This document shows, piece by piece, positions 34,263 through 42,888 of a DNA stretch of 64,000 nucleotides. Position numbers and translations under genes: made by a program. The number at the start of each line of letters is the position of its first letter. Within the stretch, counting starts at the first letter, position 1. The stretch lies in the NCBI GenBank assembly GCA_050951465.1, contig JBMNJC010000009.1:21873-85872 (forward strand), written 5' to 3'. Origin of the DNA: JAAZHD01 sp012510895 (GTDB lineage: Bacteria > Bacillota > Clostridia > Caldicoprobacterales > DTU083). The notes beneath the pieces were generated by a model, which saw nothing but the letters and a program-made list of their open reading frames with translations, did not search any database and was not told where the DNA came from.

Positions 34263-34670
34263 ATGCTTGAGTTAAACAAAAAGGTATCTTATTTACGCGG
34301 TCTTGCTGAGGGTATGGAAATAAATGAGGATACCAAAGAAGGTAAAATTTTTATTAATATTATAGATTTGTTGGAAGAAATGGTGCTGGCAATATCTGAA
34401 CTGGAAACAGCACAAGCTGAAATGGAAGAATACATAGATAACTTGGATGAAGATTTAGCAGATATAGAACATGTAGTCTTTGAAAATGAAAAAGATGAGT
34501 GGGATAATGAAGATACACAATATATCGAAGTGGAATGTCCCAAATGTAAAGAAACAGTATACTTTGATGAAGAGATATTTGAAGACGATGAAGAGGATTT
34601 AGTCTGTCCAAATTGTAACGAAGTTATTTATTCAGAAGAGAGTTACGAGATTAGTGAAGATATCGATTAA
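34263..34670 (+). CDS. CD1247-like acidic protein with C-terminal zinc ribbon
   Basis: 135 aa, strongly acidic. The N-terminal ~70 residues (KKVSYLRGLAEGMEINED, then a helical Glu-rich stretch) resemble the CD1247 N-terminal domain of Clostridia. Residues ~95-125 form a C4 zinc ribbon, VECPKCKETVYFD with LVCPNCNEVIYSEE. Function unknown. In related genomes it lies between efp and spoIIIAA; here IS110 and group II intron/IS256 insertions flank it on both sides. RBS GAGGGAGG. Confidence 0.8.
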   Translation: MLELNKKVSYLRGLAEGMEINEDTKEGKIFINIIDLLEEMVLAISELETAQAEMEEYIDNLDEDLADIEHVVFENEKDEWDNEDTQYIEVECPKCKETVYFDEEIFEDDEEDLVCPNCNEVIYSEESYEISEDID

Positions 34671-34692
34671 TGTTAAAATAATCTGAAAAATA

Positions 34693-35201
34693 AGATCTAT
34701 CTGGTAGGAGGTAGCTGATGAATTCAGCTACCGACCTTCCATAACATTGTACGTACCGTTTGTTATACGGCAGTTCCTTAGTTTTCGCAGTTTTCAAGTA
34801 GTAATCGGTCTTTGGTATGTAACCTAGACCGCCTACTTCATTATTCGTCAGTACACTGTTAAGCATATTTGAATACACCAGATACCCTTCCGGTAGTTAG
34901 CCATTTCATGTACTTTCCATTCCGATAAGTTATATTTTTTGATCATAATGTACCTAGTTCTGACCATCTTCCATTGCTTCCAGTAAATAGCCCTTATTCT
35001 TCGACGTAACCATTCATCTGCAGATGTTAGCAGTCTTTTCATATCGGCTAGGACAAAGTAGTTCACCCATCTTCTGTTAAAATGTGTCAGCTTTAGGCTC
35101 TATACTCAATTCCCCAACCATTGGTTCTTTATGTTATCTCTCTTATTCGGTTTTTCATCATGGATATGGACTTTGGATGAACTCTAAGGATCATGTATAA
35201 T
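34693..35201 (-). pseudogene. group II intron 3' remnant: maturase C-terminus plus domains V-VI
   Basis: On the reverse strand, frames can be joined to read ITSRTNGWGIEYRA, WVNYFVLADMKRLL, DEWLRRRIRAIYWKQWK, VRTRYIMIKKYNLSEWK, ANYRKG and then LTNNEVGGLGYIPKTDYYLK, the maturase (X) and C-terminal parts of a group II intron reverse transcriptase. Several stops and frame changes are present. Downstream, GCCGTATAAC..GGTACGTAC resembles domain V, and GGTAGCTGA/TCAGCTACC (34710-34732) is the domain VI hairpin, with the intron end near CTACCTCCTACC. The catalytic reverse-transcriptase core is absent. Confidence 0.85.
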
Positions 35202-35288
35202 TAAGTTCGCAAAATAAAAAGAAGGAAAAACCATCGGTCACTCCGAATTTGGTAAGTGACGCGCAAACCAAGGAGGAGTGAAAAACCG

Positions 35289-36482
35289 ATGGCTTACTCT
35301 AATAATAAACTAAATTTAGAAAAAATGCTATTGCAATTTTTAGCGGAAGAAGATCCGATGCTCTCTATGCTCAAATGGCTATGTGAGCAGCTTATGGAAG
35401 TCGAAGTTGCAGCAAAGATCAATGCCTCCAAATCAGAACACAATCCTCAACGTACAGGATACCGTTCTGGTTATCGAGTTCGACGTTTTGATACACGCTT
35501 GGGAACCATGTATCTCTTTGTACCTAAAATCCGCAAAGGTGGTTATATTCCTTTCTTCGTCACAGAAAAAAAACGATCAGAAGTAGCATTAATGAATGTC
35601 ATCCATGAAGCCTATATCAATGGTGTATCGACTCGAAAGATAGAAAAACTGGCAAAAAGTCTTGGCATTGATTCCATTTCGCGCAGCCAGGTATCTCAGA
35701 TAACCAAGGAGTTAAATGACCAGGTGGCTGCTTTCAGACAACGACCTCTGCAAGAAACATATCCGGTCTTGTGGGTGGATTCATTGTACGAAAAAATCCG
35801 TGTAGGGCACCAGGTTAAAAACCTGGCAGTGGCTGTAGTGGTAGGAATCGATGAAAACGGTAAACGGGATATCCTGGCAATAGAGCCTATGTACGAAGAA
35901 TCAGAAACAACTTACCAAAGCTTATTTGAGAATCTTAAAGAACGCGGAATGAAGAATACCTGGCTTGTAGTTTCGGATGCACATAAAGGGCTTGTTAAGG
36001 CCATCCAAAAATCTTTTGTTGGTTGCAGCTGGCAACGCTGCAAAGTGCATTTTATGCGTAACATCCTTGCTCATGTACCGGCAAAAAGTAAATTAGAGTT
36101 TGCCAAGAAGCTAAAGCAAATCTGGTTACAACCTGATTTAGAAAGTGCCAGAGCCTATGCAAACTCAATTATGGACACATATGAGCATCAATACCCTACA
36201 GCAATAGAAGTTTTAGAACAAGGCCTTGAAGATTCACTGCAGTTTTATGCCTTTAAACGAATCGATCACCGGAAGATTTCATCCACCAATATCCTGGAGC
36301 GGCTCAATAGGGAAATTCGGAGACGAACAGCAGTAGTTGGGGTTTTTCCCAACATGGATTCTTACATTCGTCTAATAACAACTTATCTTATCGAGTACTC
36401 AGAAGAATGGTCCACAGGACGATCATATATTAAGCCTGAAATCATTCAGCTGACGAAAGAGGATCTATGGAAAGCAGCTTAG
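35289..36482 (+). CDS. IS256-family transposase (mutator type)
   Basis: DDE transposase of the MuDr/IS256 class. N-terminal LEKMLLQFLAEEDPML and the zinc-less DNA-binding part RTGYRSGYRVRRFDTRLGT. Catalytic blocks: LWVDSLYEKIRV (Asp1), WLVVSDAHKGLVKAIQ (Asp2), SWQRCKVHFMRNIL, and the C-terminal NILERLNREIRRRTAVVG containing the Glu. 397 aa, intact and family-sized, so the element may still be active. ATG at 35289 chosen after AAGGAGGAGTG; an earlier in-frame GTG at 35256 precedes that RBS. Confidence 0.92.
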   Translation: MAYSNNKLNLEKMLLQFLAEEDPMLSMLKWLCEQLMEVEVAAKINASKSEHNPQRTGYRSGYRVRRFDTRLGTMYLFVPKIRKGGYIPFFVTEKKRSEVALMNVIHEAYINGVSTRKIEKLAKSLGIDSISRSQVSQITKELNDQVAAFRQRPLQETYPVLWVDSLYEKIRVGHQVKNLAVAVVVGIDENGKRDILAIEPMYEESETTYQSLFENLKERGMKNTWLVVSDAHKGLVKAIQKSFVGCSWQRCKVHFMRNILAHVPAKSKLEFAKKLKQIWLQPDLESARAYANSIMDTYEHQYPTAIEVLEQGLEDSLQFYAFKRIDHRKISSTNILERLNREIRRRTAVVGVFPNMDSYIRLITTYLIEYSEEWSTGRSYIKPEIIQLTKEDLWKAA

Positions 36483-36485
36483 GTT

Positions 36486-36618
36486 GGGGCTCTGCCCCAA
36501 ACCCCGTCCTCGCCGGAGGGCAGCCGGTCTGTCATTACAGACCGGGAAACAAAAGGATAAATAGCAAATTGGAAATCAAGGGTCAAGATGAACTCGCTTA
36601 CGCTCGCCCTTGATTTCC
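36486..36618 (+). repeat. GC-rich core motif plus two hairpins behind the IS256 transposase (copy A)
   Basis: A 43-nt core (36486-36528, starting GGGGCTCTGCCCC and containing CCCCGTCCTCGCCGGA) nearly matches 61589-61633 beside the IS3 element. It leads into CCGGTCTGT/ACAGACCGG (36524-36545). A second hairpin GGAAATCAAGGG/CCCTTGATTTCC (36571-36618) has a 24-nt loop holding CGCTTACGCTCG. No poly-U. Function unknown. Confidence 0.6.
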
Positions 36619-36688
36619 CTGGAACACTTTCATATATCGATGTTTCGTGCTTGCCATTCGGAGTTTCCGGATAAATTTTGCGAACTTA

Positions 36689-36920
36689 TATTGACACTAA
36701 CAACTCTAAGTCTACTTTGACATACTGTATCAAAAAGATTTCTCTAAATCCATATCGACTATGTAGATGTATCCATCGTCTACATTCCATTAGCATTCTT
36801 TTAGTGCATCATGTACACCTCTTCATGTCTTCATGGACAAATGCCAAGGCTGTAGTCTGAAAACCGTTAGGGTGAACTAGGGACTTTTATCCACTAGATT
36901 GCGTCCGAGCTGTGCGCATA
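36689..36920 (-). pseudogene. group II intron 5' remnant with a reverse-transcriptase fragment
   Basis: Reverse strand: the sequence begins GCGCACAGCTCGGACGC directly after a terminator and includes GTGGATAAAAGTCC, resembling a group II intron 5' end and domain I. Further in, GYIYIVDMDLEK and, after one frame change, FDTVCQSRL match the reverse-transcriptase block usually written DLEKFFDTVNQSKL. The fragment stops at the IS256 end. It pairs with the maturase remnant at 34693-35201, so both come from one intron lying antisense to the surrounding genes. Confidence 0.75.
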
Positions 36921-36921
36921 T

Positions 36922-36966
36922 AAAAAGCAGATATTTTTCCTTTAAGGAAATATTATCTGCTTTTTT
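36922..36966. terminator. bidirectional Rho-independent terminator upstream of spoIIIAA
   Basis: AAAAAGCAGATATTTTTCC and GGAAATATTATCTGCTTTTTT form a long A/T-flanked stem around TTTAA. It can terminate on either strand, originally for the CD1247-like gene. The group II intron fossil starts directly next to its reverse-strand U tract, the known integration preference of class C introns. Confidence 0.85.
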
Positions 36967-37033
36967 CTTATTTTAGTGTGCTAATTGGGATAAGCCTTTC
37001 ATAAATATAAATAAGCAAAGGAGGAAAGTTATA

Positions 37034-38032
37034 ATGTTAGCTAGAGACATAAAAAAAGAACCGAATATATCATGGCAGCAACCTATTCTGGAGTCACTGC
37101 CACAAAACATACAAGAAATAATAAAGAGAATACCTTTATCAGTCCGTCGCGATCTAGAGGAAATACGAATACGAGAAAATCGTCCCTTAATGATATATAG
37201 CCAGGGAAAAGATTATTTTGTCTGCAAAGATGGTTCTATAAACTCTCATATGGAACAAGCTTATATTATAACGAAAAATGATACCAGAAATATACTTCAG
37301 CTAATATCGGACTATTCCATATATGCCTTTGAAGAAGAATTAAGAAATGGGTACCTTACATTGCAGGGAGGACATCGGGTAGGAATAGCAGGCAAAATAG
37401 TATTAGATAAGGGATCAATAAGAACTATGAAACATATTCGTTCTTTCAATATCCGTATCTCTAAAGAAATAATTGGAGCTGCGGATAAAATCATACCTTA
37501 TTTGATATCTGATAAAAAGCTATGTCATACACTAATTCTGTCTCCTCCTCAAATGGGGAAAACTACTATTTTGCGTGATATAGCCAGGAAAATCAGCGAC
37601 GGATTTCCTGGATTCACTGGTGTTAAGGTGGGAATTGTAGACGAACGTTCAGAAATTGCCGGTTGTTGGCAGGGATTGCCTCAAAGAAATGTAGGAGTAC
37701 GCACTGATGTATTAGATAGTTGTCCTAAAGCAGCTGGTATTATGATGATGATACGTTCCATGTCTCCTAATGTAATTATAACTGATGAAATAGGAAGAAT
37801 GGAAGATGTGGATGCTATTCTGGAATCATTAAATGCAGGTATTAAGGTCATCACGTCTGCACATGCATCTGACTTGCAAGATGCAAAAAGAAGGCCTTTT
37901 CTTTTACGATTATTAAATAGCCATGTATTTGATCGAATTGCTGTTCTTAGCAACTCACGTGGAATAGGTACTCTAGAACAAGTATATGAAGGTAAAAATC
38001 ACCAGCCTCTGTTGGCTCATCCAATAAGATGA
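37034..38032 (+). CDS. spoIIIAA: stage III sporulation protein AA (ATPase)
   Basis: Mother-cell cytoplasmic ATPase of the SpoIIIA-SpoIIQ feeding channel, related to secretion ATPases. Walker A-type SPPQMGKTTILRDIAR (~residues 168-183), a Walker B-like NVIITDEIGRMEDVDAI and IKVITSAHAS; the N-terminal domain has RDLEEIRIRENRPL and LQGGHRVGIAGK. 332 aa. RBS AAGGAGGAAAG. First gene of an eight-gene operon that is complete here; normally driven by sigma-E. Confidence 0.95.
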   Translation: MLARDIKKEPNISWQQPILESLPQNIQEIIKRIPLSVRRDLEEIRIRENRPLMIYSQGKDYFVCKDGSINSHMEQAYIITKNDTRNILQLISDYSIYAFEEELRNGYLTLQGGHRVGIAGKIVLDKGSIRTMKHIRSFNIRISKEIIGAADKIIPYLISDKKLCHTLILSPPQMGKTTILRDIARKISDGFPGFTGVKVGIVDERSEIAGCWQGLPQRNVGVRTDVLDSCPKAAGIMMMIRSMSPNVIITDEIGRMEDVDAILESLNAGIKVITSAHASDLQDAKRRPFLLRLLNSHVFDRIAVLSNSRGIGTLEQVYEGKNHQPLLAHPIR

Positions 38033-38047
38033 AAGGAATAGACTACT

Positions 38048-38566
38048 ATGTTTGTCAAGATACTTAATAGTTTTGTTATTGTTATAGCATCAACCTTATT
38101 AGGAAGAGAATTAGCAAATAAATATGTTAACCGTGTTAATGAATTAAGTGCTTTACAGGTTGCACTTTCTCGGTTGGAAACAGAGATTGAACATTATGCT
38201 TCCCGTCTCCCAGAAGCTATGATAAGGATTGGTAACTCAATTGGAGGAACAGCAGGAAAACTATTTTATATAGCGGGACAATCCTTAACAGAAAAGAGCA
38301 GCACATTATCAGAAGTCTGGAACACCTCTCTTGACCTTATGAAACCTGAATGGAGTCTAAGGCAGGAGGATTCTAAAATTTTACGTCGTTTCGGTGATCA
38401 ACTAGGAAACAGTGACAGAGAGGGACAAATAAGGTTTATACGATTGACTCTAGCCCAACTACATGATGAGGAAGTAAAAGCCAGGGCAGCCAGAGAAAAA
38501 TACGATAAAATGTATCGTAGTCTGGGACTGCTTGGTGGAATTGCTTTGGCTATAATTCTGCTATAA
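38048..38566 (+). CDS. spoIIIAB: stage III sporulation protein AB
   Basis: Membrane protein of the SpoIIIA complex, distantly related to GspF-type platform proteins. N-terminal hydrophobic helix (SFVIVIASTLLGRELANKY), central helical region NELSALQVALSRLETEIEHY and C-terminal helix LGLLGGIALAIILL. 172 aa, as in Bacillus. It sits 15 nt after spoIIIAA. Confidence 0.92.
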   Translation: MFVKILNSFVIVIASTLLGRELANKYVNRVNELSALQVALSRLETEIEHYASRLPEAMIRIGNSIGGTAGKLFYIAGQSLTEKSSTLSEVWNTSLDLMKPEWSLRQEDSKILRRFGDQLGNSDREGQIRFIRLTLAQLHDEEVKARAAREKYDKMYRSLGLLGGIALAIILL

Positions 38567-38581
38567 ATGGAGGAACTTCAT

Positions 38582-38779
38582 ATGAATGTAGAAATTATTT
38601 TTAAAATTGCAGCTGTAGGTATATTAGTTGCTGTAGTCAATCAAGTTCTTTTGAAGGCAGGCAGGGAAGAATTAGCGATGATGACCACTTTAACTGGGTT
38701 GGTAATAGTCTTACTCATGGTAATAAATTTAATTAGTCAGTTGTTTCAAAGCGTTAAATCAATTTTTCGATTATATTAA
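38582..38779 (+). CDS. spoIIIAC: stage III sporulation protein AC
   Basis: Very small membrane protein (65 aa) with two hydrophobic helices, VEIIFKIAAVGILVAVVNQV and MTTLTGLVIVLLMVINLI. Start set at 38582: GGAGG at 38570-38574 gives 7-nt spacing, and the protein then has the family length; an in-frame ATG at 38567 immediately follows the upstream stop and contains the RBS. Confidence 0.9.
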   Translation: MNVEIIFKIAAVGILVAVVNQVLLKAGREELAMMTTLTGLVIVLLMVINLISQLFQSVKSIFRLY

Positions 38780-38838
38780 TCCAAATAAAACAGCAAGAAG
38801 ACTATTAATATATTGACTATGGAGGTGCTGTTACAGAT

Positions 38839-39225
38839 ATGGATATTATGCAGATAACAATAATAGGTTTGCTTGCAGCATTGCTTGCTTTGATAGTAAA
38901 GCAAGAAAGACCAGAATTAGCTATTATGATTACTCTGACAACTGGGATTTTATTATTTCTTTTTGTTCTTGGAAACATTAAAACAATTGCTGACTTTATA
39001 GAAAAAATGACCCAGAAGGTTAATATAGACTCAATATATTTGACAACTGTATTTAAAGTAACAGGAATTGCATATATAACAGAATTCGGCTCGCAAATTT
39101 GCAAAGATACCGGCGAAGGAACCATTGCTTCTAAAATAGAGCTTGGAGGCAAAATATTGATAATGGTATTGGCTCTGCCTGTTTTGACAGCTTTAATGGA
39201 AGCAGTGCTAAAAATAATCCCATAG
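38839..39225 (+). CDS. spoIIIAD: stage III sporulation protein AD
   Basis: Integral membrane component of the SpoIIIA complex. Three or four hydrophobic helices; conserved ALIVKQERPELAIMITL and FKVTGIAYITEFGSQICKD, then GKILIMVLALPVLTALMEAV. 128 aa. RBS GGAGGTG lies further upstream than usual (~16 nt), so the ATG at 38839 (MDIMQIT) could instead be the internal ATG at 38848. Confidence 0.92.
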   Translation: MDIMQITIIGLLAALLALIVKQERPELAIMITLTTGILLFLFVLGNIKTIADFIEKMTQKVNIDSIYLTTVFKVTGIAYITEFGSQICKDTGEGTIASKIELGGKILIMVLALPVLTALMEAVLKIIP

Positions 39226-39236
39226 GAGATTCACTT

Positions 39237-40433
39237 ATGAAAAAGAATGTATTATTTCTACTAATACTAGTAATTTTTACTCTATTTATTACCAATAGAG
39301 CATATGCAGCTCCGGATAAAGACGAAAGTTGGTTGGAAGATATTGATAATTTGTTAACGAAGCAGATAAATGAAATGAATACAGCAGAGTGGGAACATTA
39401 TCTAAAATATGTGGAAGGAGATTATACAGTAATAATAGATGCAATATCAATTGATGATCTATTAAGAGATTTAGTGAAAGGCAACTTTTCTTTCTCCTGG
39501 CAAGACTTCTTTAATTATATAATTCGTGTATTTTTTAAAGAGTTTAGTTTTAATATTTCTTTAATGGCAAAAATTATAGTTATAGCAGTATTATGTGGAA
39601 TATTTAAAAACATGAATGATTCCTTTGAAAGTCAGTCTGTTGGCGATACAGGGTATTATGTTTGTTATTTCATAATTATGTTCCTTGTTATTCAAAGCTT
39701 CTTATCGATATTATCTGTTAGCAGAACGGGTATAGAAAGAATGTTCGATTTTATGCTATTTCTTTTTCCAGTTCTAATGGGACTTCTTACCTCAGTAGGA
39801 CATCTTAGCAGTGTTTCTGTAATGCAACCAGCAATTGCTGTATTAATAAGTACTGTAGGTTCAGTGCTTGCTAATATTGTATTCCCTCTTACTGCTTTAT
39901 CTGCTGTTGTTACTCTGGTGAATCATATTAGTAAGCGAATACAAATACATAAATTAGGTAAATTATTAAATAATTTGTGTGCATGGATCCTTACATTGGT
40001 TTTTACTATATTTATAGGAGTATTGACTATACAAGGAGCTATTACTTCAGTATTTGATGGTGTTTCTATTAGAGCTGCTAAATTTGCAGTTGATACTTTC
40101 GTACCTATTATTGGAAAAGTTTTCTCTCAATCTTTAGATGTAATAATTGGTTGTTCTTTATTGATAAAAAACGCTGTTGGTGCAGCCGGGTTAATTACCA
40201 TTACTCTACTTTGCCTAGCACCGGCAATAAAGATTATTTCTCTTCTCTTCCTATACAAATTTGCAGGTGCCTTGCTGGAACCAATAACGGATGAAAGAAT
40301 AACGAAGGCTCTAAACGGAATAGCAAACGTACTTATCGTCATAAGTATTACAGTTATTGGGATTGCATTAATGTTCTTCTTAACTATAACACTAATAATA
40401 GGTACAGGAAATACAAGTTTAATTATGAGGTGA
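39237..40433 (+). CDS. spoIIIAE: stage III sporulation protein AE
   Basis: Large polytopic membrane protein of the channel. A signal peptide is visible (VLFLLILVIFTLFITNRAYAA, residues ~5-25), then an extracytoplasmic segment to ~110 and about eight membrane helices. Conserved MLFLFPVLMGLLTSVG, QPAIAVLIS and AVGAAGLITI. 398 aa, family-typical. 11 nt after spoIIIAD. Confidence 0.94.
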   Translation: MKKNVLFLLILVIFTLFITNRAYAAPDKDESWLEDIDNLLTKQINEMNTAEWEHYLKYVEGDYTVIIDAISIDDLLRDLVKGNFSFSWQDFFNYIIRVFFKEFSFNISLMAKIIVIAVLCGIFKNMNDSFESQSVGDTGYYVCYFIIMFLVIQSFLSILSVSRTGIERMFDFMLFLFPVLMGLLTSVGHLSSVSVMQPAIAVLISTVGSVLANIVFPLTALSAVVTLVNHISKRIQIHKLGKLLNNLCAWILTLVFTIFIGVLTIQGAITSVFDGVSIRAAKFAVDTFVPIIGKVFSQSLDVIIGCSLLIKNAVGAAGLITITLLCLAPAIKIISLLFLYKFAGALLEPITDERITKALNGIANVLIVISITVIGIALMFFLTITLIIGTGNTSLIMR

Positions 40434-40440
40434 ATTTATA

Positions 40441-41046
40441 ATGAAAGAACTTGTCAGTCACTGGATATCTAATCTTGCAGTAATCGCAATACTAGCTGCT
40501 TTAGTAGATATGGTTCTGCCTGATGGAAACTTTCGTAAATATACTGGTTTTATATTTGGGTTGTTAATTCTGATTCTAATTTTACAACCTTTACTGTTAT
40601 TAGTAAGAGAAATACCGAATCTTGATATTCGGGTTATTAAAAACACTGCGAATCATCAGAAGCAAGTCCTTTCGATACATGAATTACAGGGAAAAGTAAA
40701 CAAAGAAAAAGAGTTGGAAAGATTGTTACGTGAAAAGTTAGAGAAAAAATTAGCATTAGAATTAGAGCAAAGAAAAGGCATAATCAGCCCGAAAATTACT
40801 ATTATGTTTAGTAAAAAGAACGGAAAGATAGATTTCTCTAATATTTATAAAATAGATATAAATTGTTATGTTAAGGATGAAAAAACTCTTATTAATCCAA
40901 TAGTCATTGATACAAGAAACAATTCATATAACAAGCATCCAAATAGTAATAAAACATTGAGTGAAGATGAAGTAATGGAAATTAAACAGTTGGTATCTAA
41001 TTTGTACGAAATTGATACTGACATAGTTACTGTAAATGGGCGCTAA
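40441..41046 (+). CDS. spoIIIAF: stage III sporulation protein AF
   Basis: Two N-terminal membrane helices (LAVIAILAALVDMVLP and FIFGLLILILILQPLLLL) followed by a soluble ring-building-motif-like domain; the C-terminus SEDEVMEIKQLVSNLYEID with VNGR is the conserved SpoIIIAF end. 201 aa. 7 nt after spoIIIAE. Confidence 0.9.
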   Translation: MKELVSHWISNLAVIAILAALVDMVLPDGNFRKYTGFIFGLLILILILQPLLLLVREIPNLDIRVIKNTANHQKQVLSIHELQGKVNKEKELERLLREKLEKKLALELEQRKGIISPKITIMFSKKNGKIDFSNIYKIDINCYVKDEKTLINPIVIDTRNNSYNKHPNSNKTLSEDEVMEIKQLVSNLYEIDTDIVTVNGR

Positions 41047-41133
41047 TCTAAACAAATGAAAGATAAATGCTAGTTATTATTTAAAGACAAATATTGGAAA
41101 ACTTAAGATCATAGAAGAAGGAGGAAAAGAGCA

Positions 41134-41730
41134 TTGAAAAAAGATATTGCTTTCAAAAAATTTTTTGACAAGCTGAAAAAAATCAATAACATAGAGTATT
41201 TTATCTTTATTTTAGCCATAGCAATAATAGTAGGTTTGTTCGGCAATTGGTTTCATCCCAAACAGAAAATTCAGGAAACAAGCAGTGTGGCAAATAATAA
41301 CACTGATTCATCGTTTGATACACTAAATGATGATAAAGTGAATCCCGAATATCGCCTAAAAGAAGTGCTTTCGTCAATAAAAGGCGCAGGAAAAGTAGAA
41401 GTCATGATAACTTACCGTGCAGGAACAGAATTAGTACCTGCCATGAATATTGTAGAATCCAATATTGAAACTGAAGAGCACGATAGCAATGGTGGTATTC
41501 GCAAAGTTGTACAAAGTGAGATTAATACTCAACCTGTCAGCTTGACTACATCAGAGGGAAACCAACCTTTGATAACCAAAGAAATTCAGCCTGAAGTATT
41601 GGGCGTTATTATCGTGGCCGAAGGAGCCGAAGATATAAAAGTTCGAATGGAATTGCAAAAGGCAGTACAAACTTTGCTTGGCATTAAGTCTAGCCAAGTA
41701 GAAATATTTATAATGAAAGAGGGAGAATAA
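41134..41730 (+). CDS. spoIIIAG: stage III sporulation protein AG
   Basis: Ring-forming channel protein that spans the mother-cell outer forespore membrane. One membrane helix (FIFILAIAIIVGLFGNWF, residues ~19-36), a Ser/Asp linker and a ring domain with LKEVLSSIKGAGKVEVMITY and PEVLGVIIVAEGAED, characteristic of SpoIIIAG. 198 aa. TTG start supported by GAAGGAGGAAAAG. The next gene follows after 1 nt. Confidence 0.92.
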   Translation: MKKDIAFKKFFDKLKKINNIEYFIFILAIAIIVGLFGNWFHPKQKIQETSSVANNNTDSSFDTLNDDKVNPEYRLKEVLSSIKGAGKVEVMITYRAGTELVPAMNIVESNIETEEHDSNGGIRKVVQSEINTQPVSLTTSEGNQPLITKEIQPEVLGVIIVAEGAEDIKVRMELQKAVQTLLGIKSSQVEIFIMKEGE

Positions 41731-41731
41731 A

Positions 41732-42340
41732 ATGATGAAAAAAATGTTTGTTATTCGTAAAAAGAATATAGTATTGGGTTTACTAGTTATTCTACTGATT
41801 GCAGCAGGTTATTTAAATTTTATTTACAATCATAATCTTGTCCCCGTGAATTTAACTAAAAACATGACGCCAGCAGCAGAATCAAACAATGAAAGCAGCA
41901 AGATAAAAGTATCAAATCTGGACGATGATAAAAGCTCGTATTCGGATGAGGACAGTAAGAATAATCATGATGATACTGCAATAACTACTTCCTCGGCCTT
42001 TTTCCGTGATTATCGCTTTGAAAGAGAACAAGAACGCAGTAAAGAAGTGGCTTATATAAAATCCATAGTAGAGAACCCAAACTCCGATGAAGAAATGGTA
42101 AAGGAAGCACAATCTCAATTATTAGAGATTACTTCTAATATGGAATCAGAACTAGTAATTGAAAATCTAATTAAAGCAAAAGGCTTTCCTGACGCCATTG
42201 TCATTATACACCGGGAGAATGTAAATGTAATAGTAGACAAACCAGAGCTCGTCCCAGAAGAAATAGCAATTATACTTGATATAGTAAAACGCGAATCCGG
42301 GATAGAAACCAATAATATAAAGATCATACCCAAGATTTAG
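41732..42340 (+). CDS. spoIIIAH: stage III sporulation protein AH
   Basis: Bitopic protein that pairs with forespore SpoIIQ across the intermembrane space. Membrane helix IVLGLLVILLIAAGYLNF (~residues 12-29), Ser/Asp-rich linker, then a YscJ/FliF-like domain: FFRDYRFEREQERSKEVAYI and EMELVIENLIKAKGFPDAIV-type sequence. 202 aa. Last gene of the spoIIIA operon. Confidence 0.92.
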   Translation: MMKKMFVIRKKNIVLGLLVILLIAAGYLNFIYNHNLVPVNLTKNMTPAAESNNESSKIKVSNLDDDKSSYSDEDSKNNHDDTAITTSSAFFRDYRFEREQERSKEVAYIKSIVENPNSDEEMVKEAQSQLLEITSNMESELVIENLIKAKGFPDAIVIIHRENVNVIVDKPELVPEEIAIILDIVKRESGIETNNIKIIPKI

Positions 42341-42360
42341 GTTTATATGGCGGAAACTAT

Positions 42361-42389
42361 TTGTAACGATAGTATTTTTTTGATATAAT
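42361..42389 (+). promoter_or_regulatory. candidate sigma-A promoter for asp23-amaP
   Basis: TTGTAA (42361-42366), 17-nt spacer, perfect TATAAT (42384-42389), 33 nt before the Asp23 start. Would give vegetative expression independent of the sporulation operon upstream. Confidence 0.6.
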
Positions 42390-42421
42390 TAAAACACAAA
42401 TCGATATAGGAGGTGGAAATT

Positions 42422-42811
42422 TTGACACAACAATCTTCAGAGGATTATGGTAAAGTTACCTTTGCAGATGAAGTAGTAGCAATTATAGCAGGTTTGGCAG
42501 CGATGGAGATTGAGGGAGTAGCAGCAATGAGCGGTGGTATCGCAGGCGGAATTGTGGAAAAATTGGGAAGAAAAAACTTGGCAAAAGGTGTTAAAGTTGA
42601 AGTTGGAGAAAAAGAAGCTGCGATCGATCTCTTTATAATAGTAGATTATGGCATCAGAATTCCAGAATTAGCTTGGAATGTACAGGAAAATGTAAAAAAG
42701 GCTGTTGAGAATATGACTGGCTTAAATGTAATAGAAGTCAACATACATATCCAAGGTGTAAATTTTGAAAAAGAGATAAAAGTTGAGGAACCGGAACCAA
42801 AGGTTAAATAA
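42422..42811 (+). CDS. Asp23/Gls24 family envelope stress response protein
   Basis: Contains GKVTFADEVVAIIAGLAAMEIEGVA-type sequence, then GGIVEKLGRKNLAKGVKVEVG and LAWNVQENVKKAVENMTGL, the Asp23 fold. In staphylococci Asp23 is tethered to the membrane by AmaP, encoded next here. 129 aa. TTG start at 42422 after TAGGAGGTGG. Confidence 0.93.
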   Translation: MTQQSSEDYGKVTFADEVVAIIAGLAAMEIEGVAAMSGGIAGGIVEKLGRKNLAKGVKVEVGEKEAAIDLFIIVDYGIRIPELAWNVQENVKKAVENMTGLNVIEVNIHIQGVNFEKEIKVEEPEPKVK

Positions 42812-42817
42812 ATATAA

Positions 42818-42841
42818 AACCCTCTGATTATTCAGAGGGTT
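42818..42841 (+). other. perfect hairpin between asp23 and amaP
   Basis: AACCCTCTGA and TCAGAGGGTT pair perfectly around TTAT. The following bases are GCTGGTATTT, not a U tract, so it may stabilise or process the mRNA rather than terminate it, reducing amaP relative to asp23. Confidence 0.55.
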
Positions 42842-42888
42842 GCTGGTATTTAGACTAAAATACATACTTTTTTGAAAGGAAGATACTG

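Larger units (their letters stand above)
35202..36688 (+). mobile_element. IS256-family insertion sequence inside the group II intron
   Basis: TAAGTTCGCAAAAT (35202-35215) is repeated inverted as ATTTTGCGAACTTA (36675-36688), marking the ends of a 1.49-kb element with one transposase gene. No matching 8-bp target duplication flanks it (TGTATAAT left, TATTGACA right). Together with the loss of the middle of the intron, this suggests an adjacent deletion after insertion. Confidence 0.85.

Noticed and set aside
34360..34611. Reverse-strand open frames within the CD1247-like gene
   Set aside because: Ser- and Leu-rich shadows produced by the acidic, repetitive codons of the forward gene.
42818..42841. 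Rho-independent terminator between asp23 and amaP
   Set aside because: The stem is perfect but no U tract follows, and amaP is normally co-expressed; listed as a hairpin only.
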